This document shows positions 1-9,456 of a DNA stretch of 64,000 nucleotides, one piece after another (positions within the stretch are counted from its first letter, which is position 1; each line of letters opens with the position of its first letter). Below the pieces are notes generated by a model that was not told the origin of the DNA, made no database searches, and saw only the letters and a program-made list of their open reading frames with translations. Source of the stretch: Bolinopsis microptera. Lineage: Eukaryota > Ctenophora > Tentaculata > Lobata > Bolinopsidae. The stretch is from positions 9,294,894-9,358,893 of the forward strand of contig NC_087084.1 in NCBI RefSeq assembly GCF_026151205.1, written 5' to 3'. The position numbers were made by a program, and so were the translations under genes.

Positions 1-2806
1 CTGCAGTCACCATGGTAACCAAAACCATTACCTATGATATATCTGAGTGTACTGATAATTGGTCGTTAAAAGCTTTGTACACAGTCTTTTACACAGTACA
101 GCAGGGCTTGTAGGTTATTTATCTCTAAGTTAGTTGTGGAATGTAAAAGTAAGATAAAGATGACTGAGCTTGTTAAATGTTAACTAGTAACTATGTACCT
201 TACAAGCTCTGTCACTACTTTATTCATTATTGGCCACGGCGGTGAAATTTCGTGATTAGTGGAAGATAACAAACACTGTCAGTCTCCTATACCCTCTGGA
301 GGATTATAAGTTAAGTTGAAGCTAACTTTCAAAGGCTCCAGAGAAATTGTTTACAAGATGAAATAGCTGATCAGAAGAACATTTTTGTATTTAATTTTCT
401 CAAATATTGGGTTTCGTTTTTGTAAAATAAGGAGATGAAAAAATCCCCAAATACCATGATTTAATTTGGGGTACGAAATGTGGCGGTTTTCGGTAAAAAT
501 TCCCATATTTTCGTTTTAGGTCACCGGAATTATGTCTGACATAAATATGTCTTGTAAGGTAATTATTTATTTAACTTTATTTTGTTGTTAGTATTTTTAT
601 TATGGCAAGTGGTAATTAGATGAATAACGCAATATTGTAATACAGCAGTATGGTAAATTAGTTATGACTTAATGGAATGTCTCGTAAGGTATTTAAAACC
701 TTTTTAATACATCAGATGCTTTGTATCGAAAGTTTTAATCTGAGTATATTTAAATGTAAGATCAGATTGTCGTATAACATTACAACACCTCCAGTTCCAA
801 CCCTCCAACCCTCCATATCTCGATTACATTCTATCAATTCACACTTCAGTGATATTGGAACATTTGAAATGAAAGCTTTAAAACTGTACCTGTGAAGAAC
901 TCCCCTGACCGTTCAAAATTAACATTTTTTTCTTACACTTCACTATATTTTTCTTATGTACACGTGGTACAGAAGAATGCCACGAACATAACCCCATTAA
1001 CCCCCCAGCTCCGCCAATAACTAGTTAAAAGAAACATCACCGAACAACATTAGTAATCCCATTTTACGGGCAACAACAACCCCAGTAACCACGGCAACCA
1101 CCGCTAACACAGTTGACCAAGTGATATGTAATGTTGGTCGGTTGGCTCAACCTCTCAACGTTTGATGAGTTACAATTTGATTTGCAGTGAAACAACAGGA
1201 TTACAATGGATAAAACATGTGAGTTAGAGAGGGTTGTTAGGGTTAATGTGAAGAGGTAACTGGACTTACATTCGGTTGGGTAATGACTTTTGGGTTTTGG
1301 TTACGAGGGTCACGAGTGCACAGACCTTCAGTTACAACCTCAACTGGTATTACAGTTGGTTATGTGGTGCTCAGTTAGAAGAAGAGAATCGGTTATGTTC
1401 GGGGTGTAAATGTCTGTAAGAGTACTGGGGCGTCATCAACATTTTTACCATCTACTTGTATTGAGGACATTTTTTGTGAAGATGGCATAAAAAGAGCCCA
1501 CAATTTTAAAACCTGTTTCGTAATTCACGGTGAAACAGATCGTCAATTTGTTAAATGCCCCCCCCCCCTCACCCCCCCCCCCCCCCCTCACCCCCCTCAC
1601 CCCTAGCACAGTACAGGTAATTAAGGTAAACTCACTAGTGTCCAGTGGGGCAGCTCTCACACGCAGTACCAGTCCAGTGGAGACCAGCAGTGTTACACAA
1701 TCCTTCACATTTACTCTTCATAGGGTCATCACACAAACAGTCGTCACATGTTGTGAACCCTGAGGTGTGAGGTGTGTGAACTTCACTTTTGAGTTTTGGA
1801 GTGTTTAAAACAAAATATTTAAAAGTTAAATTACGACTAATACTAAAAATGCGAAATTACGACTATAAATTTGAAATAACCTAAAACAAAATATTTAAAA
1901 GTTAAATTACAACTATGAATGTGAGATTACCTTCAGCGTTACCAAGCAACAACACAAAGCAGACTGCGCTGACAATATACTTGTATTTCTCTTTCATTCA
2001 GTTCCGTAACAAGTTATTTATATTTCTAGATTATTCTTCAAGCAATACTAAATAAATATGTTGTTAAGTGGTTTGTTAAATAGTAAAATATACTTAAATC
2101 AATAGAAGACTGACAGTTTTTGACACTAGCAAAGTAAAACAGTTCATTGTAAGCTGCCAAGTTTTGTGCCACTATGGTGTAACCCCCATGTGAGACTGTA
2201 AATGTGTAATACAATGTAATAGGAATCTAAAACAGGGACGATTCCCAAACTTTCAAGACTTGAACTCATAAGTCTGCACAGCTGTACCCTGTTAACAACT
2301 TCAGATACTTCAGATACTTCAAATCAAATCAAATCGAATAAAATCAAACAGCAATGACACAAACATCATTACACGTCATTGTATGTATTTCTACATAAAA
2401 ATTTATAAATTAAAACAAAATGCTAGGATAAGACAAAATCTAACAAATTATGCTTTCCACTACAGCTATATAACTAAATAAACGTTTTTAGCAACGTAAA
2501 ATGTTTTTTAGCAACATGGGGATTAAACCTAAGATGTTCATTATTCTTTTCTTTATAATTAGTTGAACGTAGTTGGTTCCTTAATTCTTCCTAACACTTA
2601 ATTCGAAACATTCCAAAAATAACAATCTGCTCACTCATACCCAGGTCAAACACTCATTGTGCAAGTGTTGGAAAGCTGTTTACCTGCCTGATCCCACCCC
2701 ATATTACCTGATCGGTAACAAATCAGCACCTAGCACCAGTGATAAATTGAAAAATAATGTTCCTAGAAGGGCCGGGTATCAGCACGAACAAGACGGAATA
2801 TCAAGT
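1..2806. other. Gene-free stretch, no recognised feature apart from a C-rich tract
   Basis: I find no reading frame with family resemblance and no convincing exon chain here. The short open frames are low-complexity or hydrophobic without motifs. A Thr-rich open stretch near 1060-1120 and a Ser/Thr-rich one near 1620-1760 could be mucin-like exon remnants, but nothing joins them. A string resembling a LINE 3' end near 2600-2630 is shared with 6610-6640. Confidence 0.5.
1559..1604. repeat. C-rich low-complexity tract
   Basis: A run of cytosines broken only by TCA and TA triplets. It creates a spurious proline-rich frame on one strand and a glycine-rich one on the other. Slippage-prone, with no coding meaning. 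Confidence 0.85.
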
Positions 2807-2810
2807 TTAA

Positions 2811-3043
2811 CCCATTAGGGACGATAGGGTCGTTTTTATGATCCACCTTTTCTAGAGGACAAGCCAAATTACTAAACGCTATAACGAATCTATAGCATAT
2901 ATACTCAACATTTATTGGGCTACAGAATAGGTAGCCCAATAAATTTTGAGCAGATATGCTATAGATTCGTTATAGCGTTTAGAAATTTGGTTTGTCCTCT
3001 AGAAAAGGTGGATCATAAAAACGACCCTATCGTCCCTAATGGG
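2811..3043. mobile_element. Palindromic MITE flanked by TTAA (piggyBac-like)
   Basis: Two 113-bp arms (2811-2923 and 2931-3043) are reverse complements with only a handful of mismatches and a 7-nt centre. The element starts CCCATTAGGGACGATAGGG and ends with its complement. It lies between TTAA at 2807-2810 and TTAA at 3044-3047. TTAA target duplication with CCC termini is the known signature of piggyBac elements. There is no coding capacity, so this is a non-autonomous foldback MITE; family assignment is inferred from termini only. Confidence 0.85.
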
Positions 3044-3083
3044 TTAATCACGTCAAGAACAACGCAATTAAGACATTGAGGAC

Positions 3084-3270
3084 TTATTATTATTATTATT
3101 AAATCTTAGATAGCTAATAATTTAATTAATTATTAACAGGCCCCTTAACCTGGGCAATAACATACGCTTTATAAATTATATAAACAAATTCAAGTCTAAA
3201 TTCCGATTTTGCTAACTGTTTCTTAAGATCTGTTTCGGTCTTTAGTGGGAGTTCCCACATTTGCTGGTTG
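3084..3270. repeat. Dispersed repeat, copy A
   Basis: Closely resembles 7845-8030 (shared ATTATTAACAGG, ATACGCTTTATAAATTATAT and GGGAGTTCCCACATTTG). It has an ATT-rich start and no open frame. It could be a LINE 3' tail or a SINE; the sequence does not decide. The copy at 7845 lies inside another mobile element, which shows that this repeat is mobile. Confidence 0.65.
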
Positions 3271-4090
3271 AGGACTAACACAGTTATGAGTGCAGAATCT
3301 ACATCGAGGAAGAATGGGGTTATAGGTTTAAAAGGAAGAAGGCAACCGTTTGATCAACTGGTTCTATGATAACTGTTTCATCTCACCCAACATCAAGAGC
3401 ACGAAAACAATCCTCAAACCCTGAGAATGATGAGATGGAATGTAATCAACCAGAAACCTGACGCAGAATCTGTCTACCAAAAAGGACACGATAGCGGACA
3501 ATGCTTTTGAGTCCTGGGAGGAAAAAAGCTTTTGATGATATCGTGAACAAGCTTTGAACATGTTATCTCACAAGTCGAAATAAAAATGCTCACTGGTACA
3601 TTTGGGTGAAATAATATTTGGACGAGTATCATCACTATCAGTCAAATAATGGATAATGATTAATTCACTTCTGTAGTACACTCAGATCAACATCAAGCAA
3701 TGGTTCGGTTTTGGAACTGACCGGATATCCGGCTGCATCCAGTTGCATATTCAACCAGAAATTTATTTTTAAATGTTCCTGAAATGCATATTTTTGTATA
3801 ACTTCTTGCTAAGGGGCATCCAGTCAGTGCTCTCAGTGAACAGTGAATTTATGGTAGCTGTTTCACATAGCCATGTGTCTACGCGTACTGCCTTCGGCGG
3901 TCGCGCGCTACTGCAAGCGAGAGGGCTTTGGTTAGAGCAAGGTAGCTGTCAACGAATATTAAAGACCCGTTTATATAAGATTTTGGGTAACACAAAGAAA
4001 AGAGTCAAAGCAGGTACTCACACCAATGATAAAACAATAATTTACTCATGAGCATTGCTAGCAGAGGGTTTTTACTTTATTGTGGTAAGC
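3271..4090. other. No gene recognised
   Basis: Short open frames on both strands near 3364-3561 and 3773-4051 show no recognisable domain, splice pattern or similarity to other parts of the window. Nothing else is supported. Confidence 0.5.
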
Positions 4091-4170
4091 AAACCTGTTG
4101 ATCATTGTTAATGATTTGGCCCGGCGCGCGCTACTTCGTAGCACTTGCCAATAATAACGGGAGCTAAAGC
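4091..4170 (+). repeat. GC-rich dispersed repeat (CTACTTCGTAGCACTTGCC family)
   Basis: Contains CCCGGCGCGCGCTACTTCG followed by TAGCACTTGCC. The same string occurs at 5606-5640 and, inverted, at 6005-6045. It is part of a CpG-rich repeat family spread over 4.1-6.1 kb, with related AGTAACGCATTGCGCTACA strings at 4550 and 5830. Confidence 0.6.
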
Positions 4171-4354
4171 GGAATCACTGAATAATTAGCCTGCAACTTT
4201 TGATAACAATGAGTTCAATGTTGGTCTTTGCCTGATCTTGTATAGGTTTTGGATCTTTATTTTTTATTCCCAGCATGCAGCAAAAGTTACTGGCTGGTGG
4301 TGGTACTAGAGTTGGTTTAATTTAAACAGACGGCTTGACCTCGCACACGACAAT

Positions 4355-4455
4355 TTGTAGGTTTACAACCTGAGAGGACGCGCGCCGAGTTGGACTCGTC
4401 GACGGTCAATATATGGAACATATATTTTACGAGTATCACCCGTTAAGCGACATTA
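4355..4455 (+). repeat. TTGTAGGTTT...ACATTA element, copy 1
   Basis: Starts TTGTAGGTTTACAACCT and ends with GAGTATCACCCGTTAAGCGACATTA-like sequence. It shares both boundaries and the internal GCGCCGAGTTGGACTCG string with the longer copy at 6827-7019. Non-coding; superfamily unknown. Confidence 0.6.
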
Positions 4456-4783
4456 AGCATGATTTTTACTTAATTGACAATTCATCGCAGCTCGGCGAGG
4501 CACAGTAGCGCATTTCGCCGATCTAGTCTCATTGAGTGAGCGGCGCGGCACAGTAACGCATTGCGCTACAAGATTTTCACGCGTGGCGCATTCCAATGTC
4601 CAATGTTCAACCAGCTAGCACGTGCAACGTAACACAATTCAGCCAATCAGAGTACAGGAATCCGCAAAGTTAAAGTTGCAAACTTTTGATCGGCCCAAAA
4701 TGGGACTTTTCTGGAGATTTTGAGATAACTCAACATGCAACAACGACGTTGTTTTATATTTTTCTCATGGGGCACAGGGGGAG

Positions 4784-5013
4784 CTGAAACCAGGTTTTCG
4801 ATCAAACGCTGCCATGTGTAGTCAAACGTCGCCAAAAGTTGCTCTCGTGATCCAATGAGATCGCTGCATTATGTAAGCCAAGCTCCGCATATGAATATAT
4901 ATAATTCAATTATGCATACTAACTTGCAAAATGCAGCGATTTCATTGGACGAGAGCAACTGTTGGCGACGCTTTACTACAAATGGCAGCATTTGATTGAA
5001 AACCTGGTTTCAG
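4784..5013. repeat. Foldback inverted repeat, about 85-bp arms
   Basis: The arm 4784-4870 is repeated in reverse complement at 4930-5013 with roughly 85-90% identity by eye, around an AT-rich 59-nt centre. Both arms yield the same short spurious peptide on opposite strands, which is a by-product of the symmetry and not a gene. Confidence 0.75.
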
Positions 5014-5101
5014 ACCCCCCTGTGGAGGAGGTAACGTTACTTTTACAAAACGAACATGTTACAAAAAATCGGAAGTCTCTAACTCTTTTACTTTCAAATT
5101 T

Positions 5102-5476
5102 GGCTTTTACTAATTCGCTCGCCCAAAAATTTCACGTGATTTTGGTTTTTATGGTTTTGCAGCCGTACAAAACGGTTTTACATAAACCCTTATCCCAAAC
5201 CTAACCCTAACCATAACCCCGAAGCTAACCATAACCCTTACCACAACCCTAACCCTAACACGAGCCCTAAACAATCGAATTTGTATTTTACTAGCCTGTC
5301 ACGTGACCAAAACGGGTTTTTGCCCATAACTCTCCAGGGAAGCATTTTAACCCTATGTCATGGGGGGTGATTCGGAATCAGCGTCCAAAAATACACCGAT
5401 TCCGATCACTTTCATGCCCAAAGGGCCTTTTCACAAGAATTTTCTTAAAATTTGGGCGAGCGATTTAGTAGGAGCG
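5102..5476 (+). mobile_element. Mutator-like MITE, copy 1 (9-bp target duplication)
   Basis: The ends are inverted repeats: GGCTTTTACTAATTCGCTCG at the left and the complement of CGCTCCTACTAAATCGCTCG at the right. It is flanked by TTCAAATTT (5093-5101) and TTCAAAGTT (5477-5485), an 8/9 match. The interior has degenerate telomere-like CCCTAA runs (about 5195-5270) and a CACGTGACCAAAACGG block. There is no frame of note. Copies at 7555-8151 and 52600-52925 define the family. A 9-bp duplication with inverted ends is typical of MULEs, so the superfamily is inferred. Confidence 0.8.
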
Positions 5477-5587
5477 TTCAAAGTTAAGCCCCATCCAGCA
5501 GCTCGGTGAGGCCTTGGAGGACTTCGCCGCTTCGACGCGCCGCGCAAACTAGCATTCTTGCTTCGTCGATCGTTGCTCTGCTTCGTT

Positions 5588-6063
5588 GACCATAGTTAAT
5601 GATCAAGCCCGGCACGCGCTACTTCGTAGCACTTGCCATTTCGAGAATTGAAAGCGGCGCGCGCTACTTCGAAGAAATTTAGACGAGTAACATCCGTCAA
5701 TTTGCTTCGCATAGCAACGATCTCGATAGATTGACATCGTCAATCAAGGTGAGGCCCAGTGCAGTACATCTTGCCGACCTACCGAAGTGGTTGCGAGGAG
5801 AATTATTTGATGCGCGGCGCGGCCCAGTAGTGCATCGCGCTACAAATTGATTACCTGAGGACCCCAGGCTATTATGTTCATTAACATAAAATAAAGATTT
5901 GGCGGAATGACAGGCTGAGCGCGGCCCAGTAACAAATTGACAAATGTTACTCGTCTAAATTTATTCGAAGTAGCGCGCGCCGCTTTCTTCTCGAAATATT
6001 GCCCGATGGAAAGTGCTACGAAGTAGCGCGTGCCGGCCAGACCATTATAAACAATGGTCAACA
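5588..6063. repeat. Degenerate inverted repeat of the GC-rich family
   Basis: The left arm, about 5588-5704, and the right arm, about 5934-6063, are reverse complements with several small indels. Both carry GGCACGCGCTACTTCGTAGC and TTTAGACGAGTAACAT. The space between holds further CpG-rich relatives (GGCGCGGCCCAGTA). Probably an old foldback element; no coding potential. Confidence 0.65.
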
Positions 6064-6639
6064 ACTGACAACGCATCTGAGAAGTGTTCATAAACAGTAT
6101 AAGCGTAATCCTGAAGTTATAAAGTAAGTAAGCAAGTAAGTAAAGATTATTATTAAGCCAGTCCTTGACAAACTTCCGATAGCAAAGATCAACTAGTCAT
6201 TTACAAATTGAGCACTATACAATTTTAATTGTTTTAAATATTTGACTTTGTAAAATGAGCTAAAACATTGATTTATTAGTTTCATTGATTTATTAGTTTC
6301 ATTATGACATAACATCATCACAAGTGTCTACAAAATATCATTGCACTAACAACTAAATAGAAAAATAATTTAAATAAATATATTTTACCATTAACATTAA
6401 TAATTTATCAAATTCAACTTTATTGATTAATAAAATTTAATACATTATATATAAATAATTCATTAAAACATGCAAAACATAAAACTTCCAAGTGGAATTA
6501 AGATTTACAAAACGCCTCTTTGCCACAAAAGGATGAAACCAAAAATATCCATTATGTCTCTCTTGATTGCTTAAATAACTGGGTCCTTCAATTTTCCCTA
6601 TAACTTCATTTGAAACATTCCAAAAATAAAAATAATTTG

Positions 6640-7345
6640 CACTGTTTTTAGAAATCATTTCTTTCTTAAATCCTTCCAATCTAACTTTAACATTTAAAAC
6701 TTAAAACTGTCGATCATATGGAGGGCAATTGTTCCAATAAGGAATGACTCGCTCCGGAAGAAAAGAAGACTGGAGATTCATCACTTTAGTTACACTCTTA
6801 CTACATCTATTGGTTGAAACAAGATTTTGTAGGTTTATAACCTACCTTAACGGGTGATACTCGTAAAATATCTGTTCCAACTCGGCGCGAGTCCAACTCG
6901 GCGCGCGTCCTGGTAGGTTGTAAACCTACAAAACCTACCAGGACGGGCGCCGAGTTGGACTCGTCGACGGTCCTAATATATGGAACAAATATTTTACGAG
7001 TATCACCCATTAAACATTAAAACAAGATTAAGACCAGATCTGCTCATTCTGAACAAACCCGATCCATATATTCAGTCAAACCACTAGTTACTTTAAAAGC
7101 TTCAATAAGGTCCCCACGTATTCGCCGCTCTGCCAGCATTGTCAAATTGAGGAGATCCAGTCTACGGCTGTATGGAAGAGTACCCACCTCATCAATAAGA
7201 CAGGTAAACCGCCTCTGGATGCTCTACAGCTCCAAAACATTCCCCCAACTTCCATGAGCCGCAACTGGATTCCACAATTGGACACAATACTCAAGATGAG
7301 GTCTTATCAAAGTTTTATAAATAGCTATCATTACAACCTGTTCTA
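6640..7345 (-). pseudogene. Decayed CR1/L2-like LINE fragment (RT C-terminal region)
   Basis: The minus strand of about 7055-7345 translates to a peptide typical of the region after the polymerase core in CR1/L2 LINE proteins: LIRPHLEYCVQLWNPV, then LPYSRRLDLLNL and RRIRGDLIEAFKV. One in-frame TAG interrupts it, and a TGA ends it. The frame resumes at 6640-6826 with FLPERVIPYWNN, matching the C-terminal end of such proteins. A 193-bp insertion (6827-7019) separates the two parts. The fragment is inactive: no catalytic core, stops present, 5' end missing. Confidence 0.75.
6827..7019 (+). mobile_element. Self-complementary TTGTAGG element inserted in a LINE remnant
   Basis: Bounded on each side by the 10-bp direct repeat AAACAAGATT (6817-6826 and 7020-7029), consistent with a target duplication. 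The interior is strongly self-complementary: 6841-6904 pairs with about 6935-7010, including GGGTGATACTCGTAAAATAT. It shares start and end with the copy at 4355-4455. No frame; superfamily unknown. Confidence 0.75.
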
Positions 7346-7554
7346 GATTTAATAATAATAATAATGTTCTCTGATAACTAAATTCCTTACAATCCAGCAG
7401 ATTATACGATTTGCTTTAGAAATACATGCTTTTATCTGTTCATTCCAAAGCAAGGAGCTATGGGTAATAACCCCTGAAGATATGGCTTAATAACAGGCTG
7501 AGCGCCTCCCGGTAATTTTTATGTTAGCAGTTTAGCTAAGTTATAATACGGAGT

Positions 7555-8151
7555 GGCTTTTACTAATTCGCTCGCCCAAAAATTTCACGTGCCTTTGGTT
7601 TTTATGGTTTTGCAGCCGTACAAAACGGTTTTACATAAACCCTAATCCCAACCCTAACCCTAACCATAACCCAAAAGCTATCCATTACCCTTACCACAAC
7701 CCTAACCCTAACCCGAGCCTTAAACAATCGAATTCATGTTTTACTAGCCTGTCACGTGACCAAAACGGTTTTTTGCCCATAACTCTCCTAATGTCATGAG
7801 GGGTTATTCGGAATCAGCGTCCAAAAATACACTGAATGAGATCATTATTATTAAATCTAAAATAGCTAATAATTTAATAAATTATTAACAGGCTCCTTAA
7901 CGTGGGCAATAATATACGCTTTATAAATTATATAAACAAATTGAAGTCTATTTTCCAATGTTGTTAAGTGTCTCTTTAGATCTGTTTTGGTCTTTCGTGG
8001 GAGTTCCCACATTTGTTGGTTGAGAATGCTCAACATAACAAACATGATGCTTGATTGACCCGGACAGGCACCGATTGAGATCAATTTTATACCCAAAGGG
8101 CATTTTCACAAGAATTTTCTTAAAATTTGGGCGAGCGATTTAGTAAGAGCG
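7555..8151 (+). mobile_element. Mutator-like MITE, copy 2, with a nested repeat
   Basis: Same inverted ends and telomere-like CCCTAA interior as the copy at 5102-5476. It is flanked by the perfect 9-bp repeat ATACGGAGT (7546-7554 and 8152-8160). It is longer because about 230 bp at roughly 7838-8065, related to the repeat at 3084-3270, sits inside it. Without that insert it would match copy 1 in length. Non-coding. Confidence 0.85.
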
Positions 8152-8290
8152 ATACGGAGTAGTCGAAAAGTTGTGATCAATAAAACTCAACACAAACTAA
8201 ATATACAAAAAAACTATTTCCATCCATTTTGTGATCCTACATTTTTGAGCCAACTATTAAATTTAATGCATGCTTGCATGTGATATTTTA

Positions 8291-8560
8291 TATCGGCCTC
8301 GTGGCCTAATGGCTAAGGCGTCTGACTTCGAATTAGAAGATTGGGGGTTGGAGTCCCTTCGGGGGCGATTAGTTTTGTAGCTAGTGGTTTAGTGGTAGCT
8401 TTGATGATCTATAATCTAATCGTAAGGTTATATGTTCGAGACCCATGATATGATGTGACATCAATCCCTTGGGACAGTCATTAGACATTGTGCCTGTGCA
8501 ACCCCTACAATCGACACACCTGAACATTTGGAATCTGTGATGGTTATTTATATTGGTTAT
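8291..8560 (+). repeat. Probable tRNA-derived SINE with two tRNA-like units
   Basis: 8295-8368 resembles tRNA-Arg with a UCG anticodon: GGCCTCGTGGCCTAATGGCT (D arm, A box), anticodon stem TCTGA/TTAGA around CTTCGAA, then a T arm. The T loop reads TTGGAGT where TTCGAGT is expected, and one acceptor pair is broken, so a working tRNA is unlikely. Next, 8378-8450 has a second A-box-like string (TAGCTAGTGG) and a good B box (GTTCGAGACCC) about 45 nt apart. The following CTTGGGACAGTCATTAGACA block may be a SINE body. The 3' end is not defined. Confidence 0.6.
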
Positions 8561-8711
8561 GTAAGGAGAGGTCCTTTCAAAAGAATGTTGTAAGGGGTCA
8601 TTTTTGAACCCCCCCCCCCTGGGGTTCTATGAACTATATATCAGGATTTTTCAAGTGTGGAATTTTTAAGCCCTTACCGAATATGTTTAATCTCTATACA
8701 ATATATTCATT

Positions 8712-9445
8712 AATGGTACAACCAGTGAATCCACTTTGAATTGCCCAATTCCACAATCTTACATCAAACGCCTGATCAACGACAAAGTCACAAAACTTAA
8801 TCAAGAATCATGGATTACTGATGGTCCCAGACACACTAAACTGACACTTGGACATAAAAACATCAACATCATCAAAAATCTCAACACTACACTCAGTAAC
8901 AACAGACAAAATTATAGAACTGCAGTGCACCTCATCACGGGACATTGTGGCCTCAACAAACACCTACACACCATTCGCAAATCAGACACAAGTGCTTGTC
9001 CTAAGTGCGGCGACGAAGAGGAGACTGTCTCACACTTTCTCGGACAGTGCCCGGCTATTGCCCAAATAAGAGGTCAATATTTCCGGGACTACTACCTCTC
9101 TGTCAATGACATATTCGACAACCAACACATCTCCACCATTGTCAACTTTACAAACCACACTAAACGCTTAGTGGTGCCAGAAGAGTTGGACCAGACAGGT
9201 GTAACATAGCGACTACTTTAACGCCGTCTTGTTTCGCCTCTCTCTTCCACACTCAACCACCACTTAAGCGTTTATCTATGACACACCCCACAACACTTAC
9301 CATCATCCTTGATTACACATCTTGATTCCACTGGCATCCTCCCACAGGGCTGCCATACCCCAGAGGTAGGCAAAGCATTCATATGCTATCCTCTCGTGGG
9401 CCAACCAGGCCCAGCCTCTCTTAAAAAAAAAAAAAAAAAAAAAAA
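8712..9445 (+). mobile_element. 5'-truncated I-like LINE copy with poly(A) and target duplication
   Basis: Nearly identical (only a few substitutions seen) to the 3' end of the full-length LINE at 16431-21977, but on the opposite strand. It encodes the last 156 residues of that protein (about 8739-9206, stop 9207-9209), including the C-terminal CPKC...H...C cluster. It ends in a poly(A) run (about 9423-9445). Flanks are ATATATTCATT at 8701-8711 and 9446-9456. This is target-primed reverse transcription with 5' truncation, and recent given the identity. It has no promoter or polymerase domain, so it is dead on arrival. Confidence 0.95.
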
Positions 9446-9456
9446 ATATATTCATT

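Noticed and set aside
1530-1763. Proline-rich then Ser/Thr-rich small protein
   Set aside because: Starts in a C-rich low-complexity tract, with no homology or splice support.
5195-5270. True telomere or chromosome end
   Set aside because: The CCCTAA runs are short, degenerate and lie within a MITE present in several internal copies.
8295-8368. Functional tRNA-Arg(UCG)
   Set aside because: T loop changed from TTCGAGT to TTGGAGT, a broken acceptor pair, and a SINE-like continuation.
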